NCBI GenBank assembly: GCA_905182995.1 | Contig: CAJJDP010000129.1 | Span: 272,002 to 336,001 of the forward strand | Reading direction: 5' to 3' | From: Paramecium octaurelia | Taxonomy: Eukaryota > Ciliophora > Oligohymenophorea > Peniculida > Parameciidae | DNA: 64,000 nt | Part shown: in pieces, positions 23,834-35,877 of the stretch | Numbering within the stretch: position 1 is the stretch's first letter | Layout: each line of letters begins with the position of its first letter | The notes under the pieces: model-generated | The model's input: the letters and a program-made list of their open reading frames with translations, nothing else | Database searches by the model: none | Told to the model about the DNA's origin: nothing | Position numbers and translations under genes: made by a program

Positions 23834-25993
23834 GTAATAATAATAATAATAATAATAAGAGTAAAATTTATCCATCTAATAAATTATACCATAAAATGAT
23901 GAATCTAGAAATAATTCTCAAAATGAAATTGAAGCTGCCAAAACACCAGATAGAAGTTCTAACTCTCAATTAAAATCATCTTAAGTTTCTTCTTAAGCAG
24001 AAAACTAAATTAAAGAATCTATTGTAGGAGCTTAATTATCAGATCTTGTTATGAGAAGAGTAATTACAATTATTTTAGCTATCTTAATAAGTATTCCTGT
24101 TCTTTCCTTAGATACTTATTAAGAAACAATCAGTAGCTACGATTCAGGAATTTATAGAATTTATTAATTCAAAGACAATTCTGAGGTAATGAAATCCCTT
24201 TTGTATCAATACTCTCAATTCCATATAGGGGAGATTTATCCAATTTATAGTGTGAATGTTAATTTAAAAGGAGGCAGCAATACAGATCTTGATGAATGGA
24301 GTTATAACACTAATCCAGAAATCTTTGAAGTGCCTGCCTATGAAACAAAAGACTAATATAGATTTTCAGATTTGCAATATTATGTTAAATCGGATGGATC
24401 ATATCTACAAATTTACGCATCAGCTGACTTGGTGGCCTATAATCAAACTAATGCAATTTTATCCATATTTTAAACAATCTTTGTGTGTATAGTGTTGGCA
24501 GTGTCAGCTCTGATGTTTAATAAAGATGTTTCTGACTTAGTTATCGATCCGATTGAAGGAATGATGTAGAAGATAGAAATGATAGCAGCAAATCCACTTG
24601 AGGCAGTGAATATAGAAGAATAGGAAGATCTCATTATGGAGGAATTAGAGAAATCTTAGGATGTGGAAAAATTAAAATAGAAAGAGATCGAAAAACACAT
24701 GGAAACATATGTTCTTTAAAGGTTAATAATGAAGGTAGGTGCTTTGTTAGCTGTTGGGTTTGGTGAAGCAGGTTCTGAAATTATAGCTGAAAACATTAAA
24801 AAAGGTGGTAGTGTTGATCCCATGATACCTGGCAAGAAAATATTGGCAATTTTTGGATTTTGTGATATAAGAAACTTTACTGATGTAAAAAAAATGTAAT
24901 AAATATATAGGCAACTGAAGTATTATAATAAGGAGTCATGGTTTTTGTCAATGAAATTGCTGAAATTGTCCATTCGACTGTTGATTCTATGAGTGGATCA
25001 GCTAATAAAAATATCGGTGATGCCTTTTTACTTGTTTGGAAGTATTCTCCCAATGATTATCATCCTGACCCTGACAACCCTAGAAACTTGAAACTCAAAA
25101 CCGATAGGTACATTAAATAGAAAGGAGACATGGCAGTGATGGCATTTCTCAAAATTATCACAGCAATCTCTATCTCTAAAAAGCTTGAGAAGTATAAGAA
25201 GCATGAGGGACTCAATGCAAGAATGAAGGACTACTCTGTGAAAATGGGATTCGGTTTACATATGGGTTGGGGAATTGAAGGAGCCATAGGTTCTGGATTT
25301 AAAATCGATGCCTCTTATCTCAGTCCTAATGTTAATATGGCATCAAGACTGGAAGCAGCAACAAAATAATTTGGAGCTCTTATTCTCGTTAGTGGTATTC
25401 TAAAGTAATATTTGACTGATGAATGTTAAAAATAGATGAGAATGATTGATATTGTTACAGTGAAGGGAAGTATTGTTCCTCTAGGTATGAAATCACATTA
25501 TTTTTAGAACTACACACTGTGGATATGTCTATCAAAAACTTATAAGCAAAGATCAAGACTCTTAGAGATAAATTTGACGTTTCTACAATGACCTAAAAGG
25601 AATCAAAGAAATTTAGAGTTGTGAATAGATTCAAGAGAGATCAATAGATGAAGCAAGTGATGAATAATTAGATTAGTATTACTGATCTTTTTGAAAAGGA
25701 TGATGAATTGTCAGCTGCTAGAGAACCATACACTTAAGTAAACTATGAAAAATATTGATTTTAGTAATTCTACGAGACTTGGAAGTAAGGATTTGATTAA
25801 TACATAAAAGGAAATTGGGGAGAAGCATAATCCATATTCTAAAAGACATTAGTAAATAATATATGCTATATTTTAGACTATGATACCTGAACATAAGGAT
25901 GGACCATCCAATACTCTTTTAGAGGTTATTCATTCTTGTGGCGGAAAAGCTCCCAAAGATTGGAAAGGTTATAGAGAGCTTACAGAAAAATGA
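22771..25993 (+). CDS. membrane nucleotide cyclase with voltage-sensor-like N-terminal module
   Basis: Order: a polar N terminus of about 170 residues, four hydrophobic segments whose last is an arginine-rich S4-like helix (ARVIRVIRLVRLVKLYKHAR), a poly-glutamine linker, a fifth membrane segment (VITIILAILISIPVLSL), an outside domain of about 110 residues, a sixth segment (FQTIFVCIVLAVSALMF), a HAMP-like stretch (VIDPIEGMMQKIEMI), and a class III cyclase domain. Catalytic features are FGFCDIRNFTD with the first metal aspartate, NIGDAFLLVW with the second, and ASYLSPNVNMASRLEAA with the transition-state N and R region. Introns of 23 nt near 23483 and 26 nt near 24885 are clear; others lie near the C terminus. 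About 1030 residues. Paramecium is known to fuse a K+-channel-like part to adenylyl cyclase; here I see a voltage sensor but no pore. Whether it makes cAMP or cGMP cannot be decided. Confidence 0.88.
23787..23858 (+). repeat. TAA triplet repeat encoding 24 glutamines
   Basis: Twenty-three TAA and one TAG triplets in a row, in the frame of the cyclase gene between its S4-like helix and fifth membrane segment. With UAA and UAG reassigned, the repeat is a poly-glutamine tract that contains no CAA or CAG codon. Confidence 0.92.
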
Positions 25994-26153
25994 TCTAACA
26001 AAATCTTTGTTTGTCTTAAAAATTTATCATATAAATATATAAAATTACAGATAACAATCTAATCACTTCCTTAATAGAAGATTGGTGCGTATGATAACAA
26101 ATACTCCTACTAATTATAAATAATTAAATTGTCTTTGATTAACAACAATATAA

Positions 26154-27287
26154 TCAATTGATGTGATAAAAGGACATTTGATATATTTCTACTTCATCAT
26201 CCGACCCCATTAATATGAATTGTTTGAATTAAAGCTGCATGTTTGACACAAAAAATCTGGAGCCATTCAATTGTTTAGATATTTCAATATAAATACTGTT
26301 ATCAGCATAATCATAAAAACTAAGAGTACCATCAAAATGAATCATACAAATCTCAAACTCTTCACTCTAATTCTAAGAAACATCACATTTTTTTGGTTCT
26401 ATATCAAATGCTGTAATCATAGATTTGTTATTATTTTGATACTTTATTACATTCCATTTAGTCAATCCATAATTTCCTATTTCAAGATATTACAGCATCT
26501 CTCCGTTTTATATGGGAACCATTAAGCTGGCTTTGTTGTGCTAAAAATACAGTTTAGGAGGTGAGGTTATTCTATTAATATTATGAACATGATGTTGAAT
26601 GTTAAAAAAGAGATCGATTGACAAAATTGAAATAATTCCATTATAGGAAGTCAACGCTATGTAATAGATTTGATTATGAGTTGAAATGTCATTGAATATA
26701 ATCAATTGTTCAAAATTGAATTCATGCAGCAATTTAATTTATTTATTCTTGATGTCAATCTCGAAAAGACCGACACTTGAATCATTGAAACCAACTATTA
26801 ATATAATAACCTCTTATAAGTATCTTGAATTCATCCAGATTATTCTCTTGGTGATTTGCACATTGATGGTAATCTCTTTGGATTGATCATCAAATAAGTT
26901 GATTTGCTACCCATTTTTGCCACTACTCACCACTAATATACCAGTGCTTAAAGGTAATATTCTTTGGGGATTCTGAAACTCATTTGGCAATGGGAAAGCA
27001 GTTAAGCATTCCAAAGGACATTGGTATTTTGTTAAATCAATACATAATTATTAATGCACAAAATCTGGCTACTTAAGCTCGATAGTAAATATTTATTAGC
27101 CCCCGATATAAATAAAACACTCACCTTCTATAAATTATTCCTCATCAGTCGAATCTCGATGCTGAGATACTGTTTCTTCTTAAACTAAACCACTTGCATA
27201 TTGAGGATAAACAATTCTCTAAATAGAGTAACGATTGGTGCCATTATGAGAATAATGTTGAAATTGAGTTAAATTTCTACTTTCCAT
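26154..27287 (-). CDS. hypothetical protein, possible WD40-like beta-propeller
   Basis: One uninterrupted frame of about 377 residues. It is made of alternating short hydrophobic strands and polar turns with recurring patterns such as ILIVGFNDSSVGLFEID, ISILSIDLFFN and FEICMIHFDGTLSFYDYAD, which look like the inner strands of WD40 blades, though the WD dipeptide and GH motif are mostly missing. No catalytic or binding motif is visible. It is convergent with the cyclase gene (160 bp) and 90 bp upstream of the TMEM256-like gene on the same strand. A propeller fold is my inference from the strand pattern only. Confidence 0.65.
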
Positions 27288-27377
27288 AGATTATAAAATA
27301 AAAATTCTTAAAATATAATAATTAGGAACACTAGAGAACAATTTATTAACATCTAAAATATTTGATATTATTCTTAA

Positions 27378-27744
27378 TCACTTTTTTAAGGCTAACAATA
27401 ACCATCCGAAGATCATGGCAAAACCTCCAAATGGGGGTAAGTAATTTGACAATGTCTTTTTCCCAGTAAAGCTTTTGTGATAAAGAGGACCACAGAAAAG
27501 CAAGACTCCAGTTCCAAAAAGGGAAAATGGCAATACGCTAACCCCTTGAACTGATGATATAATCATTCCAATCCCATTTAAGAAATGGAACATCAACCCT
27601 CTATCGAAGATTAGTTTTTGCTCAACCGGCCAAGGTTTATGTCCACCAGCAGCTCCGATTATTATACCAGACGCAATTGTTAAGCAACTAGGTAAGTAGT
27701 GAATGTCATTAATACCCTGTTTTGAATCCCCAATTTTTCTACAT
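27378..27744 (-). CDS. TMEM256/DUF423 family small membrane protein
   Basis: After removal of a 28-nt intron near 27695 the gene reads as about 112 residues with three or four membrane helices: LTIASGIIIGAAGGHK (the family GAxGAH block with glycine for alanine), MFHFLNGIGMIISS, LPFSLFGTGVLLFCGPLY and PPFGGFAMIFGWLLLAL. This matches the order and length of DUF423/TMEM256 proteins of bacteria and mitochondria-bearing eukaryotes. Their role is unknown. The start at 27744 gives MQKNWGFKTG before the first helix, usual for the family. Confidence 0.88.
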
Positions 27745-27912
27745 TAAATAATAATATGATATCTAATTAGATAAAACAACAACCAATAATAATTTATAAT
27801 TAAAATTGTCAGTAGTAAATGAAATAATCTTTAAGGTAGACTAATGTTATCTGCATTCTAAATGATGGTTTGTAGCATATAATCATTTATAAGATATTCA
27901 ATGAATATAGCA

Positions 27913-29599
27913 TCATAACATAATTAAAACTCCTAGAATGTTTCCCAAAATTAAATTTCCTGATTCGTCTACATCCAAAAAATGATACCCTTAACTCCAA
28001 TCATAGTACTAGTTTTAATATCAAAGAAGTACTTGAATAGATTTTTTATAGCTTCCTGAAGTTTTCGAAGTAATGTATGAAATTGTATTATTTTCTAAAA
28101 GAACTTAACCAAAGTGAACTACTGCTGATTAATACGTTTGCTTCTTCTCTTTTTTAATAGCCTATTTTCTAATTTGCTCAATATCAGCTCCATAGATGGT
28201 TCCATTCTATGAGGCAAAGTAGATTTTATGGTGGAATGGATTATATGCACAGCTCTATATAATATTACATATTTACTTGAGTCTCATCATCCCCAGTTAA
28301 TGGTTGGATGAGTCGTTTTTCAACGTTTTGTAAAACTTGAATTGAATCCTTTTTTATAATAGAAAAGAAGCAAAACATTAAAGCCTTTTGGTTTGGATCA
28401 TCATTGATGCATAAAATGAATTTTCCACCTCTATCCCATTTTACTTATGATATTCCCTTTGAAGTAATGTGTCTGTTAAATATTTCTTAAGAATTGGAAG
28501 GGTTAATAATCTTAAGGTTGCCATCATAACCACCACTTAGCAATAAAGGAGAATTGTTATCATTGTGAATATAAAACTATAAATCTTTGATGATTCCCAT
28601 GTGATATGATTCAAGGAAATTGACAATCACAAAGTCTTCTCCTTTTATTTCTATAATGTAGATGTTCCCTTGTTAATCTCCAATCGATATTTTCTATTCT
28701 TTGCAAGGACACCAATCGAAACAATTTAGAATTTGATTAGGAATATCGATCTTGCATAGTATTTTCAATTTATCAGATATTGTGTTGACTAAGGAAAGCA
28801 TTGTGAAGCTGCCCTTTGCATTGATGGTGCCTATTGTGGTTATTGATTAAGGGTAGAATTTGATTTGAGTAATGGCACCTTCATTATGATGCATGTATCT
28901 AATTTTTTATTATTATATGATTCCCAATACTCCATCGCCTTCGTATGTCTTGCCATATAAATGCAACTAGCTAAACTATTGGTTGTCATATTAATTCATT
29001 TAGATACTCACTAAAATGACACCTTTGTTTATTGCTATATTTAATAGGGAACAACCAAAATAAAGTAAGTAGCCCTTCTCCAACTTGTGAAATTGACCGC
29101 TTTCAACAGGAAGGGAGTCAACCAAAATTTCTTTTTTGTTTAATTTAAATTCATTTCTTTGTATTAGATCGATGCTGTCTTATTTGGCGGAATTATTGGA
29201 TATGGATTTGATTAGGTTTTCATCCAAATTGCTTTCATTGTTGTAGAGGAAAGATTTCTTAAAAACATGAATGCGTGTCATTAATTTTTGAGGAACCTTT
29301 TTTATTTTCTTTTCTACATTTTCTACTAGAGTGAGACCAGAAAATTACCTTTGGTTTAGTTTTCAGTTATCTTCTTAAAAAAGTCAATGGTGTTATTTTT
29401 GGATTGCGTGAAGGAGATTTTATTGACAAATGTGTTTTCATGATTGCAATTCTTACAAATTTTTTAGTGGATGTGAAGTTCGAATCCACAAGACTTACAG
29501 GCTTTGAATCCTCTTCTCACTATGTTATAATTCGATAATACTCTTTTTTTAATCCTTTTTTGACGTCTCCTTTTGAGATGACTATTTCTTTAACTTCAT
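27913..29599 (-). CDS. zinc-ribbon protein with WD40-like propeller
   Basis: About 520 residues in five exons (introns 22, 23, 22 and 24 nt). The N terminus has a zinc ribbon, FKACKSCGFELHIHQKICKN, the C-x2-C ... H ... C-x2-C type preceded by a basic stretch rich in K, S and Q. The rest is a chain of beta strands with WD40 character: QKISIGDQQGNIYIIE, SPLLLSGGYDGNLKIINP and AYNPFHHKIYFASQNGTIYG. A combination of DNA-binding-like N terminus and propeller recalls the TFIIIC subunit GTF3C2, but the match is only in architecture and I do not assign it. The gene is head-to-head with the C2-like membrane protein gene, only 30 bp between start codons. Confidence 0.72.
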
Positions 29600-29629
29600 A
29601 ATTAATTTATTCAAAATATTAATAAAAAA
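29600..29629. promoter_or_regulatory. 30-bp divergent promoter region
   Basis: These 30 bases are all that separates the ATG codons of two divergent genes (29599 minus and 29630 plus). The spacer is 28 A/T bases and 2 others, with no clear TATA pair. Both 5' UTRs and any promoter elements must fit here or inside the coding exons. The starts are supported by open frames with family features on both sides, though the first exons themselves are low-complexity. Confidence 0.6.
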
Positions 29630-31152
29630 ATGCAAACTTCGGTTAATGCAATTGAAAAGGCAAATGTGCTTAGGAAGGAATTTTTGGAAATCGAAATAAA
29701 TCATGATGAATTGTTATCGATTGAGTAATTTTATAGATGCCTTGATAAGAAGGTATAAACTGCTTCAAAATTTAGTTAAGAAGACAATTTGATAGAGAAT
29801 TGGGAGATCAATTATATCAAAGAATGAACAAAAGTTTTAATAACAAAATCACTGTGGATGAATTTATCAAGGTGTTTCTCCAAGCAGAGGAGATCTTAAA
29901 GAATAAAATCGAAGGTTGTAAAAAGCAGATTATGGATTATAATAAATAAAGAAAATATGTATCAAACCAATTTGATGTATGAATTTGAAAATAATTAAGT
30001 CAATAAAAGATAGCGAAAGAGTTAATTAATATGGAATAAAGGAGGACAGCCACTTGACTGTTGAATTGTTGGAAGGAATCAATTTTCCAGCTCAAAATGT
30101 ATCAGTAATTTTAAAATTGGAAAATTAAAAATAAGAAATCCAATAACAAAATGGACCATCACCTCAATGGAACAAGACCCTTCATTTGTAATACTTTGTT
30201 TGTCATATTCTTATAGTAAAATTTCAACTGGCCTCGAAGAACTACAATTGTTTTTCTACACCATCAACCATCCAAACATACCACAATTACTGGGAACTGT
30301 GACTTTGTCCTTGTCCCATTTGACCAATCAAACTAAAATTGAAGATTGTTGTCAATTATTTGATAAAAATGGATAGCAAACAAACACCAAAATTAAATTG
30401 AGATCATAATGGATCTTTAACGATTCAAAATCATTGAGTCATTAAATCGAAGTCTGGAATGAGTAAATAAAAACTGCCTAAGATGACCTAATTGATTTTG
30501 AGAAAGATCTAGCTACACTCTATGAACCATTTCCAAATTACGTCCAACTTATTCGCAGTATAGAAAAAGAAGACCTGGCTATAAACCATTAACCGCCTAA
30601 CACTTTAGTGATGACACCAATCAATAATATTAGTTCTCAATATGATTACAAATTATACACTCGACTGAGTATCTTAATTGTAATGGGACTTAGTGTATTT
30701 ATTTGTTTTGGAAAAACTCAATTTTTGGATGTAAAAATTGTTTATATCCAAAATAGTTAATTATATGCTTCTTCTTCATTATAGAATTTGAATTCAATAG
30801 ACTCTACAAATAGCGGTTAATATACTATTCTGTAGCTGTGGGTATCTCATTGTTATGCGATTTGGTGTGGGCAATCAAGTATTCTAGAGGATTTTGGGGT
30901 AGTGAAGCAACTGAAACTGATAAATATTATGCCATAGAGAACGGACCCAATAGATTAGCCTTAATTTTACTTTATGTGTCTTTCGTATTTAAGGTAGTTT
31001 ATATAGTGACTATGATAGTTAATTTTATGCGCACTTTTAGGAGCATTAAGTCAAGAGATGCCAGAGCAATTGGAGGAACAGTTGCCGAATAAGAATAAAT
31101 AAGTGAAATAATAATTGTTGTATTAAAAAAACAAGACTGCTTAATTTGGTGA
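29630..31152 (+). CDS. C2-like domain protein with C-terminal membrane helices
   Basis: About 465 residues in five exons (introns of 23, 23, 29 and 26 nt). The N-terminal 110 residues include a helix-loop pattern (INHDELLSIEQFYRC ... KSFNNKITVDEFIKVF) that looks like degenerate EF-hands. A C2-like fold follows (SHLTVELLEGINFPAQNVSV, PSPQWNKTLHF, LLGTVTLSLSHLT), then four hydrophobic segments: LSILIVMGLSVFICFG, LIICFFFIIEF, YYSVAVGISLLCDLVWAI and ALILLYVSFVFKVVYIVTMI. Calcium-ligand aspartates of a classic C2 are not evident, so calcium binding is doubtful. The final residues vary with how the last exon is read; I used the first TGA at 31152. Confidence 0.75.
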
Positions 31153-31205
31153 GGATAACAGCACATTTTACAATTATTGATTTGATTTCTTTATTATTAA
31201 AAAAA

Positions 31206-32698
31206 ATGTAATTTAATTATGAAATACTTTAAGAAATATATTCAAGTGGTCGAGTGAGGGTTGAGAAGGTGAGATCATTGGCAGACAATTAGACCTACAT
31301 TTAGAAAACTTACCTGTCCAATAAGAATGAAGGTATGTGTCAAAATGGATTATTGATTAGGTTTGAATGCTATAAAGATGTTGGCTCAAATAAAAAATTA
31401 GTTTCTATTGTAAGTTATTGAATACATGGAAAATGAAGAATAACAATTAGTAATCATTTAAGAATATTGTGATTAAGGAGATCTGAAAACTTTCACATTA
31501 TAACATATCGGTTACAAAATGCAAGAGAGCATAATATGGTCACTATTTCTTTAAATGGCTTACGCTCTATTACAACTTAATGAGTTAGGTATACAACACA
31601 GGGTTCTCATACCAGAAAACATACTATTATTGGCAAGAACTGAAGGGTATTAGATCAGAATAACTGATTTTCATAAGTCATCGAGATAGACATTATGTTA
31701 ATTGCCCTGTCCAGCAATCTACTTGCCACATGAATACTTTTTTGATGGCCAGTACACCCAAAAGTCTCACATTTGGTAGATTGGCCACATTCTATATTTT
31801 ATGGTCTCTCAGAAATTGCTATTTCCCTAATCAACTCCGGAGAACCAAATTAAGGAGTAATTGCGTCGAGGAAGAATCCAAATAAATATTTCAGACTTTT
31901 ACTCGCCTGGCTTGGTCAAATTGATTAATGTTTGTTTGATTATCAGAGAAAATCAGAGACCAAATATTCTATAGATTTTAAGGATGAAGGAGGTGAAGGA
32001 GGCCATCAATCGACCTTATTACGAATTTTCATTAGAATAGAAAAGACATTTAATGTATTGGATTAATAGTTCAGAGACTACTATTTCATATCCAGTTTAA
32101 TATTCATTTAATGAATTTGATTTACATTCACCCAAATAGATATCAAAGGAAATTGTTGTAAAAAAGAATTTTTAAAATTCAAAATTACCAGAAATATTTT
32201 AATAAAAATAAAAAACCAAAAAATCTTCTTCAGAAAGAAAACTTGATTCTGAAAATCTCAAGACTGAAATAAAAAGAAAAGAGGACATCTACTTATAATA
32301 ATAACTTCTTTCGTAAACTTATACAAACAAATATTTTGTTGGAGTTGTAAAACCTATCAGTTATCATAAAAAATAATAATAATAATAAGTTAAAATTGAG
32401 GCTCCAGCAAGATTCTCTATTCCTTATGAGAAACAGCTGGACTCCATTTTTTAAAATCTATTGGATAGCAAGAAATAACTTTGTAGCGAGTGGATTGGAG
32501 ATTCAGAATACATGTTTTTGAAATCTCAGATAAAATTAAATGTAAGGATCATCCATTTATTTTTTTTAGAAAACAGATAAATTGATGAACTATATGTAAT
32601 ACAGATACCCCAAAGTTAATAGCAGTGTAATCTTGAAATAAATTAATGATATTGCTGATTTGGAACAACAAAGATCTTACAGCAAAACTAAATAATGA
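31206..32698 (+). CDS. pseudokinase
   Basis: The protein starts at once with a kinase fold: MQFNYEILQEIYSSGRVRVE, where the glycine loop is degenerate. VIEYMENEEQQLVIIQEYCD forms the hinge. The catalytic loop reads GIQHRVLIPENILL, with valine (codon 31603-31605) in place of the catalytic aspartate, and the metal loop is ITDFHKSSR (DFH for DFG). HEYFFDGQYTQKSHIWQIGHILYFM occupies the place of the APE/F-helix region. The C-terminal 230 residues are polar, with lysine- and glutamine-rich stretches. Introns of 28 nt near 31330 and near 32540. About 480 residues. Loss of the catalytic aspartate makes phosphotransfer unlikely; a scaffold or allosteric role is the usual fate of such proteins. It is 53 bp downstream of the C2-like gene. 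Confidence 0.88.
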
Positions 32699-32768
32699 CT
32701 GTATTGTAATTTTAATATTTTGTTTGAAGCAGTTAAAATAACTTTTTTATTAATTTATATATAATTTA

Positions 32769-35700
32769 ATGTCTCAAAGGCTTTTGAGAAAATCAAGAAC
32801 TAATCAGAATGATTAAAGTCAATGCTAAAGCCAAGGGCATGCTTCTCCAGTCCTCAATGATGAGCAAATGAGAAATTTTAAAATCGAATTCTCCGACCTA
32901 TCAAGGAAAAGATTGAGTGACAGTGGAGAAGTCAAAGATCCAACAATTTATAGTTAACGTAAATCCAGACTCTCCTAATTTTCTCAAATCAATCATCGGC
33001 AACGGGATTTAAGCGAACACAACCCCAGCCTTCCATAATGTACAGCTACCACTAAATAATATTATTAATTAAAATGGAAGGAATTAAATGGGCTACCAAA
33101 GCAAACTGACATACAGTAAATTATCAGGACATTTCTGTAGAAACTTAAAAGAAATGCAAACATAGTGGAATCTCCTGTTTCCAACACTTACTTCAAAGAA
33201 AACTACTTGAAACAAGAGGTGTAACTCTAACCCTCCTACCTTTTACACTTGAGACAATTTTTTCAATACACTAGATTGCTATCTTATATCCTAGTTCCAT
33301 TGTAAGCCGGAACCAATTCAGTGTAATTATGGGTCTTAGGTTTAATCCTCTTATTGTTACTAATCGAATAAATTGATTATATTTTTAAACTAAAACTGGA
33401 AAGAGTGAATATCACTTGCAATTTTGTTTATATAGCAAGCACGTTATTAATTAATTTTGATTTCGGCAATACAGGGAAATTAGTATTGTTACTCCTCTTA
33501 CTGACTGGGATCAAATACTAGTTCCATTGGAATGCAATCACGTTTTCCTTTATATTTTTGATCTACATCAACTACATCGCCAATCTTTGGCTGTTACTCC
33601 AAGACGACGAGTTCGGTTACATCGAATCAGTGATTTGGACAATGAACAATTGTGTATAACATTAACTATAATTAGAAAGTTGCCCTTCCATAATATTGAG
33701 TCGCACCATCAATCCAACCAGGTCTACACAATACTAGTCCAGATTGCATCCTACTATTTTTAATTGCTATTTTTGACCTCTTTCATTAAATTCTTGTTCT
33801 CCACAAATGAGTACTGTTTTAAGTTAATTCTAGAATGAAGATGTTTTCAGACTTCTTAGAGAACAATAAGGTTGATCACAGAATGATATAGGATACAAGG
33901 GAAGTGTTGAAGGAAAATCAATATTCAAACACATTGGCAACTGTAACTAAGAGTTCGATTTATATTAGGTTAACAACTTGATGCAATCGCTTCCAATTAA
34001 TTTATAGAAGCCTTTGTTTTTCTTAATGAAGAGCAAGAAATTATAGCAGATCAGTTTTTTTAAGTAGTATTTTTCTAAGTAATCTTTGGATCAGATTGGA
34101 TATGAATCAACTCTCAAGTTTTATAAAACCAATGAAATAATTGTTGAGAAAGGCCAATTAGATGAGTACATGTATGTAGTGCTTCAAGGAGAAATAGGGA
34201 TATACGATAAGAATATTTATTTGCAAAATTTACCTGCAAACTAAGCTATTGGAATAGAAAATTTGCTTATGAGTCAAGGACATAATCTAACAATGAGAAG
34301 TAAGGGTAATTCTATACTTATTTAAATAAAACACTCATTATTTTGGGATACGATAAAAAAGATTAATAGCGATTTAGAAATATTGCATTCCATAAAAAAT
34401 GAAGTGCTATTTATGAATAAAATAGAATTATTGTTACAAAATTGTTATGTCTGTGGATCATAATATCATCTGAGTTCAGGATGTAATAAAGTGCATTCGG
34501 TTTTAAACAAAAACATAGTTATCAGTAGATATTTATATTCAGTCCCACAAAAAAGAGAGAAATTTGAAAGGAAATGGGATTGGAGAGTGAACTCTTTATA
34601 CAATTTTAAACTAGTACGAAGTTGTGGAAGGAGATTGAAAAGGAATTATGGATTCATGTTTCAAGAACCAGAAATAAATAATCGAATAGATTATTATGAT
34701 GAGGAAGAAGAAGAGGAGGATGAAGATGAAGATGATGAAGAAATTCAATTAGGTAGATAATCATACAAAGATTTAACCAACCCATCAAGAGTATATTTAT
34801 ATATCTACTTTAGAAAAGTGTTGAAATGATTTCAGGTCAAACTTTGAGGGACATCATCTATCATGATCATATTGATAACGAAGAATAGTTGTAATATTAC
34901 TAATAATAATGGCAATCACAATAACAACAACAGGAAATTAATAGACATTAAGTCAATAAGTAAACCCTACAAACTGCTGGTTTCCAAACAGGTGAGGATT
35001 TGTATTTTGGAGATTCAATCAACATTCCATTACAACACAAATAGTTTACTTAAAATAGCAATACTTTCAGATCATCAAGTGGATAAAATACTTATTAGAG
35101 TCAAAAGAGTTAGTAATTAAAACAATAACAATATCAGCAAACCTAATAACAAACACAGTAATCTTTATATTAATCGAAAACATATGCTTAAAGTCCCCTT
35201 GGAACAAATCAACTGTTAGTTAGTAGTAGCAGAAATGCTCAACCAAAATTAACATTTTCATATGATCCATTCTATCATGAATAAAATTCTAAATAAGTAT
35301 TGGCTGCTCCATAGCCCGAATATTAGGCGATGTCCAGACCCTAATATAGATCCTCTACTAATTACGTTCCAAGTGTATAAAATCAATTGCCAATAGTCTC
35401 AGAAGAGAGCAACTCATTATTGAATATCCCAATAGCAAATAATCCATATCAATCTGCAATGTCAATCAGCTCTGTTGGTATGTCCAGCATTGATGAAGTT
35501 CAAAGGAGAGACGGAAATAATCCGTCTACTATTGTTAGGCGAACTACTCAAAAATAAACGAATACAGTCTCTAGTGCTGTTAGTCCTGATATTAAGAAGA
35601 AGTCCATTTCAGCATCTAACTCTAGATCATACTCAGCTTTGTCTTCTAGATAAAACTAACACTATAGTGACTTAGATAATGTCTTATATAAGTAAGATCT

Positions 35701-35830
35701 TAGGGATAACTTTGATATTGATTAAATCGGAATATATTAATAGTTTAAACCTTAGAATAATTATGATTGTGTTGTAAACTAAATCAAGATACAGTCTAAG
35801 AAACTTATCAAGAAAAAGAAACTCAAATGA
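32769..35830 (+). CDS. cyclic-nucleotide-binding-domain channel-like protein with unusual pore
   Basis: The layout of HCN/CNG-type channels is present: polar N terminus (150 residues), membrane helices from LSYILVPLQ through WVLGLILLLLLIEQIDYIF, VNITCNFVYIASTLLI, LVLLLLLTGIKYQF and FIFLIYINYIANLWLLL, a pore-like region EFGYIESVIWTMNNC, an S6-like helix (YTILVQIASYYFQLLFLTSF), a C-linker (MKMFSDFLENNKVDHRMIQD) and a CNBD (NEIIVEKGQLDEYMYVVLQG). No TVGYGD-type filter follows the pore helix. The CNBD lacks the usual phosphate-binding arginine block (GIENLL follows). After a C-x2-C-like stretch comes an acidic run (about 34695-34740), then a 350-residue glutamine-rich tail. Introns of 26, 23, 26 and 23 nt are placed near 33655, 33810, 33940 and 34790; the first is the least certain. 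About 985 residues. Confidence 0.82.
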
Positions 35831-35877
35831 TAAAATATATATTATTTACAATGACAATAATATTTTATATTAAATTT

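Noticed and set aside
23787-23858. The TAA repeat as a non-coding microsatellite
   Set aside because: It is in frame with the S4-like helix before it and the membrane segment after it, and UAA/UAG are used as glutamine throughout the window.
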